Shown in pieces: positions 9,795-20,705 of a DNA stretch of 64,000 bases. This DNA is from Valencia hispanica (taxonomy: Eukaryota; Chordata; Actinopteri; Cyprinodontiformes; Valenciidae). The stretch spans positions 59,133,130 through 59,197,129 of the forward strand of contig OY747706.1 of assembly GCA_963556495.2 (NCBI GenBank). The letters run 5' to 3'. The notes beneath the pieces are model-generated. The model was not told the origin of the DNA, did not search any database, and saw only the letters and a program-made list of their open reading frames with translations. Position numbers and translations under genes: made by a program. How positions within the stretch are numbered: the stretch's first letter is position 1; every line of letters starts with the position of its first letter.

Positions 9795-11544
9795 ATTCAA
9801 TTCAATTCAATTCAGTTTATTTATATAGCGCCAATTCACAACAGATGTCATCTCAAGGCACTTAACAAGAAGTCATTTCAATACAATTATACAAACATTC
9901 CAATCAGTTAAAAAGTTTCCTATTTAAGGAATCCCAGCAGATTGCGTCAGTCATTGGCGTGAGGTTGGGCAGATTTCCAACCACAGCAATCCTTCAGCAA
10001 TCCCTCATACTGAGCAAGCATGTAGCGACAGTGGAGAGGAAAAACTCCCCTTTAACAGGAAGAAACCTCCAACAGAACCAGGCTCAGTAGGAGCGGCCAT
10101 CTGCCACGACCGTCTGGGGGTTTGAGAAGACAGAGCAGAACACAGAAGGAACAGAAGATCCGATATAAGAGAACTTTCTATGTTACAGAAAGTAAAAAGT
10201 TGATAACAGGACACAGTGGATGTTCAGTTACTGAGAGGATCATCCCAGTCGATGACCCCCGTCCAACAGGGCATTGCAGCCAAGCAGGATACCAGACCAG
10301 GTGTATCTTCGATGGGGAGAAAAACACTGAGAGAAAACAAAGTTAACAGTCGAAATAACAGAATGTACTGTAATACAACTGGAGAGTCGTAGGAGAAAAG
10401 GAAGTAGCAGAGTGAAGAAAATTGGTAAGTCTGTCCTCCAGCAGTCTAAGCCTATAGCAGCATAACTACAGAGATAGCTCAGGATGACCTAAGCCACTCT
10501 AACTATAAGCTTTATCAAAAAGGAAAGTTTTAAGCCTGGCCTTAAAAGTAAACAGAGTGTCTGCCTCACGGACTAAAGCTGGGAGCTGGTTCCACAGGAG
10601 AGCAGCCTGATAACTAAAAGATCTGCCTCCCATTCTACTTTTAGAGATCCTAGGAACTACAAGTAAACCTGCAGTCTGAGAGCGAAGTGCTCTTTTAGGA
10701 ACATATGGAACAATTAGATCTCTGATGTATGATGGAGCTTGATTATTAAGGGCTTTGTATGTAAGAAGAAGGATCTTAAATTCTATTCTGGATTTAACAG
10801 GGAGCCAATGAAGGGAAGCTAAAACAGGAGAAATGTGATCTCTCTTTTTAATATTCATCAGAACTCTTGCTGCCGCATTTTGGATCAACTGAAGGCTTTT
10901 AATGGCATTTTGTGGACTTCCTGATAGTAAAGAATTACAGTAGTCCAGCCTTGAGGTAACAAATGCATGGACTAGTTTCTCAGCATCACTCCTGGACAGG
11001 ATGTTTCTAATTTTAGCAATATTCCGGAGATGAAAGAAAGAAATCCTAGAAACCTGTTTAATATGGGATTTAAATGTCAAGTCTTGGTCAAAAATAACGC
11101 CGAGGTTCTTTACGTTATTACTGGGGGACAATTTAATGCCATCCAGATGAAGTGATTGACTAATCAGTTTCTGTTTAAGAACTTCTGGTCCAAAGACAGC
11201 AACTTCTGTCTTGTCAGAATTTAAAGAGAAGAGAAGAGTTAGAGACAGGAGAAAGAAGAGTAGCCATAGCCGCAATGAAGCTAAGCTAACTGAGCTAGCG
11301 AGACCTTCCACCCAAAGAAAAACTGTGTGAAACACGAGGAGTTCCCAAAACGTAAAGTACACCACCACAAAATGTGTGTTTTAGTGTGATTGTGTGTTAA
11401 AATAACTTAGAAAAGCCTCAGCACAGAGAAAATAAGATCAATTCAAGAGCGTTTGAACACCAAAACAGCTCCACGGACCACAGCAGTGACAACAGGAAAT
11501 GACGCAATACGGCTTACCCCGTCACCACAACCACTCAATGGCGC
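9795..11544 (-). mobile_element. Family A LINE deletion derivative with both ends kept
   Basis: Flanked by the 6-bp duplication TAATTA (9789-9794 and 11545-11550); copy 2 of Tx1 has one TAATTA at the empty site. Read from 11544 leftwards, it starts with the same 5'UTR that opens the family A copy at 60906 (ggggtaagccgtattgcgtc, later gctagctcagttagcttagc). It passes the ORF1 ATG, then jumps at about 11225 straight into the RT C-terminal region (LNSDKTEV). It finishes with a complete 3'UTR and tail. ORF1, the endonuclease and the RT core are gone. Such an element would need help in trans to move. Confidence 0.87.
10499..11225 (-). pseudogene. RT C-terminal domain of the family A deletion derivative
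   Basis: An open frame runs from the LNSDKTEVAVFGPEV block to the natural ORF2 stop after FLFDKAYS, without interruption. It covers the region after the catalytic box: KNLGVIFDQDLTF, SRLDYCNSLLSGSP, LASLHWLPV and the C-terminal LLWNQLPALVRE. It is the best-preserved C-terminal piece of family A here. The frame stays open upstream into the 5'UTR (to an ATG at 11368), but those residues come from non-coding sequence and the ORF1 ATG is in another frame, so I do not regard it as a functional fusion. No catalytic residues are present. Confidence 0.75.
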
Positions 11545-12303
11545 TAATTACACAATATGGAATTGATAAAAACAAATTCTTAGAATATCAACAAATTAAA
11601 TCTATTATTAAAGGTAAATTTAGGCTCAATACAGTTGAATTACAAATTCCAGCAAGAGTTTTAGATTTTCTTTATCTCAACCCCCCCAAATATCTGTCTA
11701 AAATATACACAACTTTATCTACATTAGATGAATCAATAGCCATCCCTATTTCAAAATGGGAGGTGGATTTATCAGCCAGCTTTGACCAAAACGCCTGGTC
11801 TCAGATATGTTTAAGAACCTTTAAAATAACAAAAAAAATCCTAATTTGCAATTGATACAATACAAAATCCTTCATAGAGTACACTATACAGGTCAACGGA
11901 TGTTTAGGATGGGTTTTACATCGTCTAATACCTGCTTACAATGCACAAGCAATATACCAGATAGTTATATTCATACGCTTTGGTTCTGTCCACCTTTTAA
12001 GAAATTTTGGTGCCAGATATGTGAGGACTCATCAAAGTGTCTGAAATGTAACATTCCACCATCTCCCTCAGTTTGCCTGTTAGGAGATTTAAATGATGTC
12101 ACCATGGACACAAAGTCAGTTTTAATGGTTCACATTGCCTTATGCATTGCTAAGAAAACTATCCTCCTGAACTGGAAAAATAAAAAAGCTCTTAATATTA
12201 ATCAGTATAGAAATCTCTTGTTGGACCATATTGGCCTTGAGACGGCCTCTGGCTCCATATCTGAACAATCTCTCTGGGCTCCTTTGATCGGCTCCATCAC
12301 TTA

Positions 12304-15190
12304 GTAGTGGTGGGGGGCACTAGGTTTTGTCGTTTGGGATACTGTGGCTGATGTGGGGGTTTTTGGGGTTGGAGGCGTCTGGGGGGGATCCCTGGGGGTG
12401 GGATCACTGGGCGGACAGGGCGCTGGACGTCGTGGCCCCAACCTGGGGGTGGGCTTTTGTGGCTTTAGGTGGTAACTCCTGATGGCTGCATGTGGTGCCT
12501 TAGGGGGGTTGCACTGACAGACATGGGTTCCTGGCCTGTTGGCCGTGCTCGTCTGGGTAGGGTCTGGGGTGGGCCTGGGGATTTGGGGCTCTGGGGCGCT
12601 GCACTCCCTAGCTGTGGTCCTGGCCGGGGGTCCGCCGGCGTGGGGTCTCTGTTGCCTGTGGGGATCGGGGCCAGCCGGCATGCGCGGCAGCCTCTCTCCT
12701 TTTCTCTGGGCCGATTGTCATCGCCGGTCCCTGTATGGCGTCACGCCTTGTTTGCTGGTTGGGGTGCCTGGATGGTGGTTGGGCGGCTGGGTGGCATTTC
12801 TGGGCCTGATCAGTCCTTTTTCGCACTGGACTTAGCTCCTGGGTCTTGGTTTTATGCGTTGTGGGGCGCTGGGGTCGGGCGTTTGCCCGGGTCCGGTCGG
12901 ACCTGCAGGTGGACTGGCCGGGTAGTGGGCGTGCAGGGCAGGTGGGTTGGGCGCTTGGTTTGGTTACCTGCCGGGCCATTGAGCAGCAGTGGTCGCTCCA
13001 CAAGGGAATGGGGCTGGTGGATGCCGGCCTGGTGGGTCGGCCGCCCGGTTCATCGGTTTGCTCCTGGTCTGGGCAAGTACGTCTCCGGGGTTTGGGCTGC
13101 GGGGACCTCCGATGCGCAGGTGGCGCTGGGGGCCTGCTGTGTCGGCGGGGAGGCTATTGCTAACTAGCGACAGTTGCTCTCCCCCTACGAGGGCACTTGG
13201 ACGGGGGGAGGGGTATGCTGGAGGGGGGCGAACTCAACCTGGGTGTCTAGTGTCTTTTGTGTTCTGATAGCAGAGCGAATGTCAGGGTGGGTTTAGTTCT
13301 CCTTCTGGGATGGGGCTGGAGGGACTGCCTTGGGGTCCGTGGGGCTTGGTGGTGCTGTGGCGTGGGCCTCGGGATGAACGTGCCATGGCCTCCCTCCCCT
13401 GGTGGATCCCGGTGAACAGCGGTGCCTATTGGGGTCAGTGGGGGAGCTGGCAGACATTTTGTCTCCCAGTCCTTCCCTCCCCATCTCCGAACACCTCTGT
13501 CCACCCGCTCCATCACTTTACCACTCATATAGGGTCTTGGGGCATGGGCACATCACTGGGGTGCGAGGAGGGACTTCCCTCCTCACTATCCCGTGGCGTC
13601 CTGGGTCCCAATTTTAATATACAACTTAGACACTCCCACTTATAACATTCTCACACGACACATATGTAGGGACTTTGGAGTGGGCACACTTTTCGGCATC
13701 AAGAGGGGGAGCGGTTCAATCAGCTTCACCTCTGGTGCCGGTGCCCACTGTTAAGCCACATATAGACACTGAGGGCTCGGGGTGGAGGTTGGGGGATGTG
13801 TGGCTGCCTTCCCCACATCCCACCCCTCTGTTTTAAATGCACATTATAACAACACTCATCAACACCATACTCGAGCGGGAGGACAGAGGCTAGGGGTCTT
13901 CTCACACCCCTGTTTGCTACAGGCCATCAGGGGTTGGGGTCCGGAGGAGGAACAGGTGGTCTGGTCGGGGTCCTGGGCTGTCAGGCTGCTTCGCCACTGT
14001 GGGGCCCTTGGCGGTCTGCTTGTCTCCGTCCTAGAAGGTAGGGGGTCCATCTCCCGGGTTCGGGGGCTGGTGGCTCTACTGGGCCATCTGTACCTGGACC
14101 TGGGAGCATGAAGTGTGTATGGGGTGTGTGAGTGAGGGTACAGCGTCATTTCTTGGGTGTCTTGGTGAGTTAGTGAGAATGTATGTGTTTAAGAGGGAGG
14201 GAACGTATGACTGTGTCTGTATGTCTTTGTCTGCCTGTCAGGTTGGGTTTTGGGCTGCCCTCTGGCCTGGCACACCTCAGGCCTTACATTTAATGGGGGG
14301 CCTATTTCCCCTCCGTCACTCCCCGCCAGTGACAGATGTCCCTGCCTACTGGTGCGTCGGTGGTCAATCCGGTTCGGACCTGGTGAGTGCCTGGCCGGCC
14401 CTGGGGGGGCCTGTGTGTCGGTCGGCCGAAGCGCTGGGCCGATATCTTCCTTTGGTTGGTTGGGGCACCTCTTTTAGGTGTGCCAGGTTTGGGATTGTTG
14501 GGTGGTGCCTGCTCGGTGGCTCGGCGGGATACGGATCCAGCGTCTCTGCTCGTTCTATCACCTGTTCTGTGCGCACCGTGCGTGGTCGGTTCATTGGCGG
14601 GTTGGACCGGCCCTGGCCTTTGTTGGATGGCTGGTCTCAGCGCTCTGCGTTGCATGGGATCAGGACTCAGGAGCTGGTACAACTTGGTGTCCAGGTGCTG
14701 GCTGAGCTCGGCCTGGGGGTGCCGTCCGTCCGCTGCGGCTATCGGTGGGAGCGCCCTGACGTGGGGCAGTGCCGGGGGCCCCTCATCGGCCGGTCCCTTG
14801 TCGGGTCCCTGCTGGGGGGTGGGGCGCCCCTGGGCCCCGGCTCTCGCGGTCCACGGACCGGCCCGCCCTGGCGCGGCTGGTTGCCGGCAGGGCCCGTGAG
14901 CTCGTCACTGCTGCCCCCCGGGCCCCTGCATAGTAGCCGCTGGATGTTCCCCTGGGGTTCTCCTTTGCTCCTCTCTTGGGGGATGCGGTCGGCCCCGCCT
15001 GGGGCTCTGGGGGTCCTTTGGACGTCTTTGCTCCGATTTCCTTCATGTCTGCATCAATTCCTGGAAGACGGATTGATGCCTGCTCACACCAGCTATCGAA
15101 CACTTATGGAGAAACCTTATCTGCACCAGCATGCTCATACACACATATAGATGTGGGGTCTCTGGTGTTTTCAGATATATTCTTGGGCTG
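12304..15190 (+). other. Long GC-rich, G-rich-strand 3' region of Tx1 copy 1
   Basis: Immediately after the ORF2 end, base composition shifts sharply to GC, with G runs on the element's sense strand (for example tgggggtttttggggttgg at 12352-12370). It is part of the element, because copy 2 carries the same region in reverse (18700-20705) apart from a 0.94-kb gap that corresponds to about 12291-13229 here. Open frames on both strands (the longest is 345 codons at 14113-15150) arise from the high GC. Comparison of the two copies shows many amino-acid changes, so I do not call a gene. Several places have four or more close G runs and could form G-quadruplexes. Confidence 0.75.
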
Positions 15191-15711
15191 AGGTTATCAT
15201 TACTAGAGCTTGATTAATCGGTACCATGAGTTTTTCTGTGACATTGTTGTTGTATTTTTACATCCATTTTTGTGTGATGTGATTGTTTAGTTCTTAGTTC
15301 ACGATATTTGGTTTGTTTTGTCGATGTTCCTTTTTTGTTTTGTTTTGTTTTTTCCCCTATCTCTGCCGTCATTTGGGTATGGAGGCATACTTCAATGTTT
15401 TCCTGTGTTTTCTTTGTTCCCATTCCTCTCTTGTATTTTCAACTCGCCCTCTCTCATGACTTTTTGTTTCCTACCTCTCTTCTTCATCTTCTTTCTTTCT
15501 TCCCCTTAATTTTCCGTCTCCGGGTCCACAACATCAGGAAATAAAACCCCCAGCAATTCATAATAAAGATTTTTCACACATATATCAACTGGAGTACTAT
15601 AGCAAAAGCTGCACTGCTCCGCTTGTGAATGTAAATCTGTTGGGCTTCTACTTGGTACTCGGATACAAATTCTGGGCTCCACACTGCCAAACAGGACAAA
15701 AAAAAAAAATA
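15191..15711 (+). other. AT-richer 3' end and A tail of Tx1 copy 1
   Basis: The end of the 3'UTR, pyrimidine-rich (tttcccctatctctgccg), then cactgccaaacaggac and a run of twelve A at about 15698-15709. Copy 2 ends with the same phrase before its own A-rich tail, which confirms the 3' terminus. Confidence 0.8.
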
Positions 15712-17213
15712 GTATTTAGCAATCACTGTTTATCTCTGTAGATGTCTTCTCCCATTTTCACGCCCCGCCTCTGGAGAACTGGTTCATGCGAGTCTGATGG
15801 CAACGCATAAAACAGCACATCCAAAGGCCAAACTGTTATCTTACTGCCCCGGCGTCTGTCTGTCTGGTGACCTGACACATATATATCATAAACATTAAGT
15901 TGGAACAATAACCTTGTCATTTTACCCTAGATGCATTCACTAAACAGAGAATATACACTTAATTCCTAATTAGATAACAATTTTCCACCACAATTCCCTG
16001 CTTTTATTAACTTTATTAATACCATAAATATAAAGGGAAAATTCTAAAGTGCTATCACAAATCTCCCTAAAAGGTTGGTAGGTTGATCAAAAAAAGACAA
16101 ATTACAATCAGACATGAGACATGTTTGGCCATGGAATTAGCTCACAGTGACAAATATTAGATCCTTCCAGATGACTGAGAGCTGAGACTCCTGTCATTGA
16201 GACCAAAAATCCAGTGGGTCTTTTTACGCCATTTTTTTGTGGGCAAAATGTCATCTCAACAGCCCCTCGCCCCAGAGGCGGCCAACCACAGGTCTCGTCA
16301 TCTGTCGGGATGCTCTAAATAAAACACAGAACAAAGGGGAAATTATGTAGCATCTTCCAGTACACTTCAGAGGGTATTACATCAACACTAGATGTTGAAA
16401 CGTGTACGCTTCGCTTGTGCGGTTTGTTGTCTGTTGCCATGAAGTCAGCCTCCGCCAGCATCCAGTGACCCGTAGCCACCGATCAGTCCTTCCTCGGAAA
16501 GGAGAGAGGTCACCCCTCAGAAGGTCCTCCAGTGAGAACCTCCTAATGCAACCCTTGGGAGCTGAGCTAATTAGGTATTAGAGCATTCATGTTCAAGCAC
16601 AGGTGAGCCAATTCACAAAAGATGAATAGGATGATTATGACAAGTGATTAAGTAGAACCAACACCCTCGGAGTATGGTTTCAGATCAACCTGATGCAACT
16701 GTGTGCAAAAGCAATTGTAAACAACTCACAACCTGGTTAATGAGCCAAACCTCATTAACTGAATGCTAGATTACAATTAAGGTAAATGTCTCCAAATCAC
16801 TCTGTACTAAATCCATGCCAAGAAAAAGACCAAAAATCAACCACTCCTAGCAAGAAGTAAAGAAAGTTTTCAGATCAAATTAAAACGTTGTAAAGTGCCC
16901 AGATACGATATGTACTACGAGTCTGAACCTGAACAGAAATGGAATATGAAGTCAGACGTCAAGTCAAGGTAGTAAAACAACCCTATTAATTTATGACAGA
17001 GCTATGATTCACAAGAAACCCAGTTAAACCTGCAAGTTACAATTCTCTTCATAATCCCTGAAAAATCTTTTCCAATTACTATCAAATCCAATTCCCCCCT
17101 TTTTTAAGGCATCGTCTTGCACATGCCTTAAAAATTCAAGAAACAAGGAAACAATAACGTCAACTGCTTCTCCAGTGTCCAGAAAAGAAACATAGGGTTA
17201 AAGGTTGTGCATA
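15712..17213. other. Intron sequence between the two Tx1 copies
   Basis: About 1.5 kb of moderately AT-rich DNA without recognisable coding, RNA or mobile features. It forms most of the loop between the inverted Tx1 copies. Confidence 0.5.
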
Positions 17214-17930
17214 ACCCCTACTTTCCACTGGACACGTAAGCAGCACGTTACAGGAGCAGCACGTCATACACAGCTGATAGCCACCACCGTAGTCAATAGA
17301 GCCCTTTCCACTGGAGGCGAAAGCAGCACGAGTCTGCCGCGTCTCAGAAGCGTCATGTTGCAGCACTTTTCTAAATATACGCGGCAGTCCTTTTTTCTAC
17401 GCGGTACGCCTCTGAAACACGTAAATTTCTACATATTGGATAGGACATATAACGGCTCGGCACCGGAAATTTTCAAAATAAAAGAAACGTGCTGCTTTGC
17501 GGTTGCTTTATTTAAAAAAAAGTTACTACCTGTGCGGCCCGGTGAGAAGTCAGTACCTCGCGGGAGGGTCTCATTTGTGTGTCCTCACACAGATGAGCGA
17601 TTTTGGATATTCCCTGACATAACATAAACTTATTGGCCAATATAAAATGGACATAACATAAAACGCAGACCTTTTGGAGCCATGTTGTTGTCTTTTCCTG
17701 GTTATTGTTGTCATAGACGTTTATGTATGTCTATGGTTGTTGTGTTTACTGACGAAACCACGCATGATTTTGCTAATCTCGCGTGATTTTGTGCTCTCTC
17801 GGTGACAGCTACTTCCCTGCTGCTATGCGCCTCATACGCACCCGGTGGAAAGGGCCAAGCAGCAGAATACACAAGTGAAACGTGCTGCTCCTGTAACGTG
17901 CTGCTTACACGTCCGGTGGAAAAGAGGGGT
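17214..17930. mobile_element. MITE with ~50-bp inverted termini, TA target duplication
   Basis: Both ends carry the same sequence in reverse: the left end starts acccctactttccactgg, and the right end finishes ccggtggaaaagaggggt. The match extends for about 50 bp with a few mismatches and includes cagcacgttacaggagcagc. A TA dinucleotide borders each side (17212-17213, 17931-17932). A second, inner pair of inverted repeats uses the same motif (ccctttccactgga at about 17302, its reverse at about 17838-17855). At 717 bp with no transposase frame, it is non-autonomous. TA points to a Tc1/mariner-like or other TA-targeting transposase; the class is uncertain. Confidence 0.82.
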
Positions 17931-18029
17931 TAGACATAACCTCAGAACCTGTGTATCCTGCTGCTGTCGCTGCTGAGGCAGCTTCAATCCCCAGATAACC
18001 ATATCTCAATCATTTAGGTTCGCTATTAG

Positions 18030-18105
18030 GTTCTTATATTTTAATTACCTTGTTGTTGAAAGTGTCCTTATACTAATAAAACTGCATTGCCTTGCCATGC
18101 AAAAT
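18030..18105 (+). mobile_element. L2/Maui-like LINE tail
   Basis: A short 3' remnant with ccttgttgttgaaagtgt, then ataaaactgcattgccttgcc. It is the same tail type as at 3253-3337 and 44450-44548. It is too short to subclassify. Confidence 0.6.
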
Positions 18106-18175
18106 CAAACCAAACTAATAAATTCCCCACATAGTTACCTAATGTATTTATTTTTTATTTTTTATTTTTATACGT

Positions 18176-20705
18176 GTCCTGTTTGGCAGTGTGGAGCTCA
18201 GAATTAGTGTCTGAGTACCAAGTAGAAGCCCAACAGATTTACTTTCACAAGTGGAGCAGTACAGCTTTTGCTATAGTACTCCACTTGATATATGTGTGAA
18301 AAATCTTTATTATGAATTGTTGGGGGTTTTATTTCCTGATGTTATGGACACGGAGACGGAAAATTCAGGAGAAGAAAGAAGGAAGATGAAGAAGAGAGGT
18401 AGGAAACAAAAAGTCAAGAGAGAGGGTGAGTTGAAAATACAAGAGAGGAAGGGGAACAAAGAAAACACAGGAAGACATTGAAGTCTGCCTCCATACCCAC
18501 AGGACAGCAGAGAGAGGGGGAAAAACAAAACAAAACATGAAAAAGAAAAATCGACAAAACAAAACAAACATTGTGAAATAAGAATTACACAACCACATCA
18601 CACAAAAATAGATATAAAAATACAACAATGTCACAGAAAAACTCATGGTACAGATTAATCAAGCTCTAGTAATGTTAACCTCAGCCCAAGAATATATCCT
18701 TAAACACCAGAGACCCCACATCTATGTGTGTGTGTTAGCATGCTGGTGCATATAAGGTTTCTCCATAAGAGTGTTCTATAGTTGGTGTGAGCAGGCATCA
18801 ATCCGTCTCCCAGGAATCGATGCAGACATGAAGGAGATCGGAGCAAAGACGTCCAAAGGACCCCCAGAGCCCCAGGCGGACCCGGCGGGCCGACCGCATC
18901 CCCCAAGAGTGGAGCAAAGGAGAACCCCAGGGGAACGTCCAGCGGCTACTATGCAGGGGCCCGGGGAGCAGCAGTGACGAGCCCACGGGCCCCGCCGGCA
19001 ATGGACCGGGAGAGCCGGGGCCCAGGGGTACCCCACCCTCCCGCAGGGACCCGACAAGGGACCGGCCAACGAGGGGCCCCCGGCACTGCAGGGGCCCCGG
19101 ACCGGCCGCTAAGCGCCGCCACCACCCTAGGCCAATCCCCACCGCCAACATCCCCGCGCCCCACCCCTGCCCTACGTCGGGGCGCCCCACCGATAGCTGC
19201 AGGGGACGGACAGCATCCCCAGGTCGGGCTCAGCCAGCATCTGGACACCAAGTTGTACCAGCTCCCGGGTCCTGATCCCGCGCAACGCAGAGCGCCGAGA
19301 CCAGGCATTCAACGAGGGCCAGGGCTGGTCCAACCCGCCAATGAACTGACCACGCACAGTGCGCACAGAACAGGTGATCAAACGAGCAGAGATGCCAGAT
19401 CCGTATCCCGCCGAGCCACTGAGCAGGCACCACCCAACAATCCCAAACATGGCACCCCTAAAAGAGGTGCCCCAACCAACCAAAGGAAGATATCGGCCCA
19501 GCGCATCGGCCGACCGACACACTGGCCCCACCAGGCCCGGCCAGGCACGCTCCAGGTTCGAACCGGATTGACCACCGATGCTCCGGCAGGGAGGGGCCCC
19601 CGTCACCGGCGGGGAGTGAAGAAGGGGAAATAGGCCCCCCATTAAGTGTAAGGCCTGAGGTGCGCCAGGCGAGGGGGCAGACCAAGATCCAACCTGACAG
19701 GTAGACAAAGACATACAGACACATTCATACATTCCCTCCCTCTTAAACCCATACATTCTCACTGACTCACCAAGACACCCAAAAAAATGACGCTGTACCC
19801 TCTCTCACACACCCCATACACACTTTATTCTCCCAGGTCCAGGTACAGATGCCCCAGTAGAGCCACCAGCCCCCGGACCTGGGAGATGGACCCCCTACCT
19901 TCTAGGACGGAGACAAGCAGACCGCCAAGGGCCCCACAGTGGCAAAGCAGCCCGACAGCCCAGGACCCTGACCAGACCGCCTGTTTCTCCTCCGGACCCC
20001 AACCCCTGATGGCCCGTAGCGAACAGGGGTGTGAAAAGACCCCTAGCCTCCATCCTCCTGCTCGAGTATGGTGTTGATGCGTGTAGTTATAATGTGCATT
20101 TAAAACAGAGGGGTGGGATGTGAGGAAGGCAGCCACACATCCCCCAACCCCGAGCCCTCAGTGTCTATATGTGGTTTAACAGTGGGCACCGGCACCAGAG
20201 GTGAAGGTGATTGAACCTCTCCCCCTCTGGATGCCGAAAAGTGTGCCCACCCCAAAGTCCCTACATATATGTCGCGTGAGAATGTTATAAGTGGGAGTGT
20301 CTAGTTGTATATTAAAATTGGGACCCAGGACGCCACGGGATAGCGAGGAGGGAAGTCCCTCCTCGCACCCCAGTGATGTGCCCATGCCCCAAGACGCTAA
20401 ATGAGTGGTAAAGTGATGGAGCGGGTGGACAGAGGTGTCCAGGGATGGGGAGGGAAGGACTGGGAGACAAAATGTCTTCCCAGGGAGCCAGCTCCCCCAC
20501 TGACCCCAGTAGGCACCGCTGTTTACTGGGATCCACTAGGGGAGGGAAGCCATGGCACGTTCGACCCGGGGCCCACGGCCACAGCACCACAAAGCCCCAC
20601 GGACCCCAAGGCAGTCCCCCCAGCCCCATCCCAGAAGGGGAACTAAACCCACCCTGACATTCGCTCTACTCTCAAAACACAAAAGACACTAGACACCCAG
20701 GTTGA
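18176..20705 (-). other. 3' region of Tx1 copy 2
   Basis: The reverse of 13230-15690 in copy 1: an AT-richer end (18176-18700), then GC-rich DNA, with C runs on the + strand. At about 20706-20716 it joins directly to the ORF2 end, without the 0.94 kb that copy 1 has at 12291-13229. Long overlapping frames here (for example 19172-19762 on the minus strand, 18974-19633 on the plus strand) are products of high GC. Confidence 0.7.

Larger units (their letters stand above)
7023..12303 (+). pseudogene. Tx1/L1-type ORF2 (endonuclease, RT, Cys-rich C terminus), interrupted
   Basis: ORF2 nicks the target (APE-like endonuclease) and reverse-transcribes the LINE RNA. The start MATLRFVTWNVHG at 7023 and VVLLQETH give the endonuclease N and E residues. 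After SPEFP an L2 fragment (7191-7559) replaces about 490 bp of endonuclease sequence that copy 2 keeps, and the frame resumes at IAVSDHAPVSLTL. The RT part follows at 7827-8822: KKAPGPDGFPA, DQTGFIKGRHSS, motif A LSLDAEKAFDRVNW. At about 8966, 31 bp present in copy 2 are missing, and they take the first half of the catalytic YADD box with them. Further pieces lie at 9024-9674, then, after the nested element 9795-11544, at 11551-12303, with a zinc-finger-like CLQC...H...C near 11932-11992. The enzyme is dead. Confidence 0.82.
5450..15711 (+). mobile_element. Tx1/L1-type LINE, copy 1, broken by three insertions
   Basis: A near full-length L1-Tx1-clade retrotransposon. Order: short 5'UTR, ORF1 (5497-6612), spacer, ORF2 (7023-12303), a long GC-rich 3' region (12304-15190), an AT-richer 3' end and an A-rich tail at about 15698-15711. 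Copy 2 on the other strand (18151-24930) shows what is original. Copy 1 has since received a family A tail (6303-6441), an L2 fragment (7191-7559) and a family A deletion derivative (9795-11544). Without these three pieces (about 2.26 kb) it is about 8.0 kb. The 5' limit is approximate; I found no target duplication. The ORFs carry frameshifts and a deletion through the RT active site, so it is not autonomous. Confidence 0.85.

Noticed and set aside
10499..11368. 289-codon frame suggesting a fusion protein of a hydrophobic N terminus and RT tail
   Set aside because: The N-terminal 48 residues are translated 5'UTR of family A, out of frame with the ORF1 ATG. The fusion results from an internal deletion.
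12469..13167. 232-codon open frame after Tx1 ORF2
   Set aside because: It overlaps other frames on both strands in G-rich DNA and is absent from copy 2. I see no domain.
14113..15150. 345-codon open frame in the G-rich 3' region, partly matched by a 196-codon frame in copy 2
   Set aside because: The region is GC-rich, with open frames on both strands. Between the two copies the frame carries many amino-acid changes, contrary to purifying selection, and no motif is recognisable.
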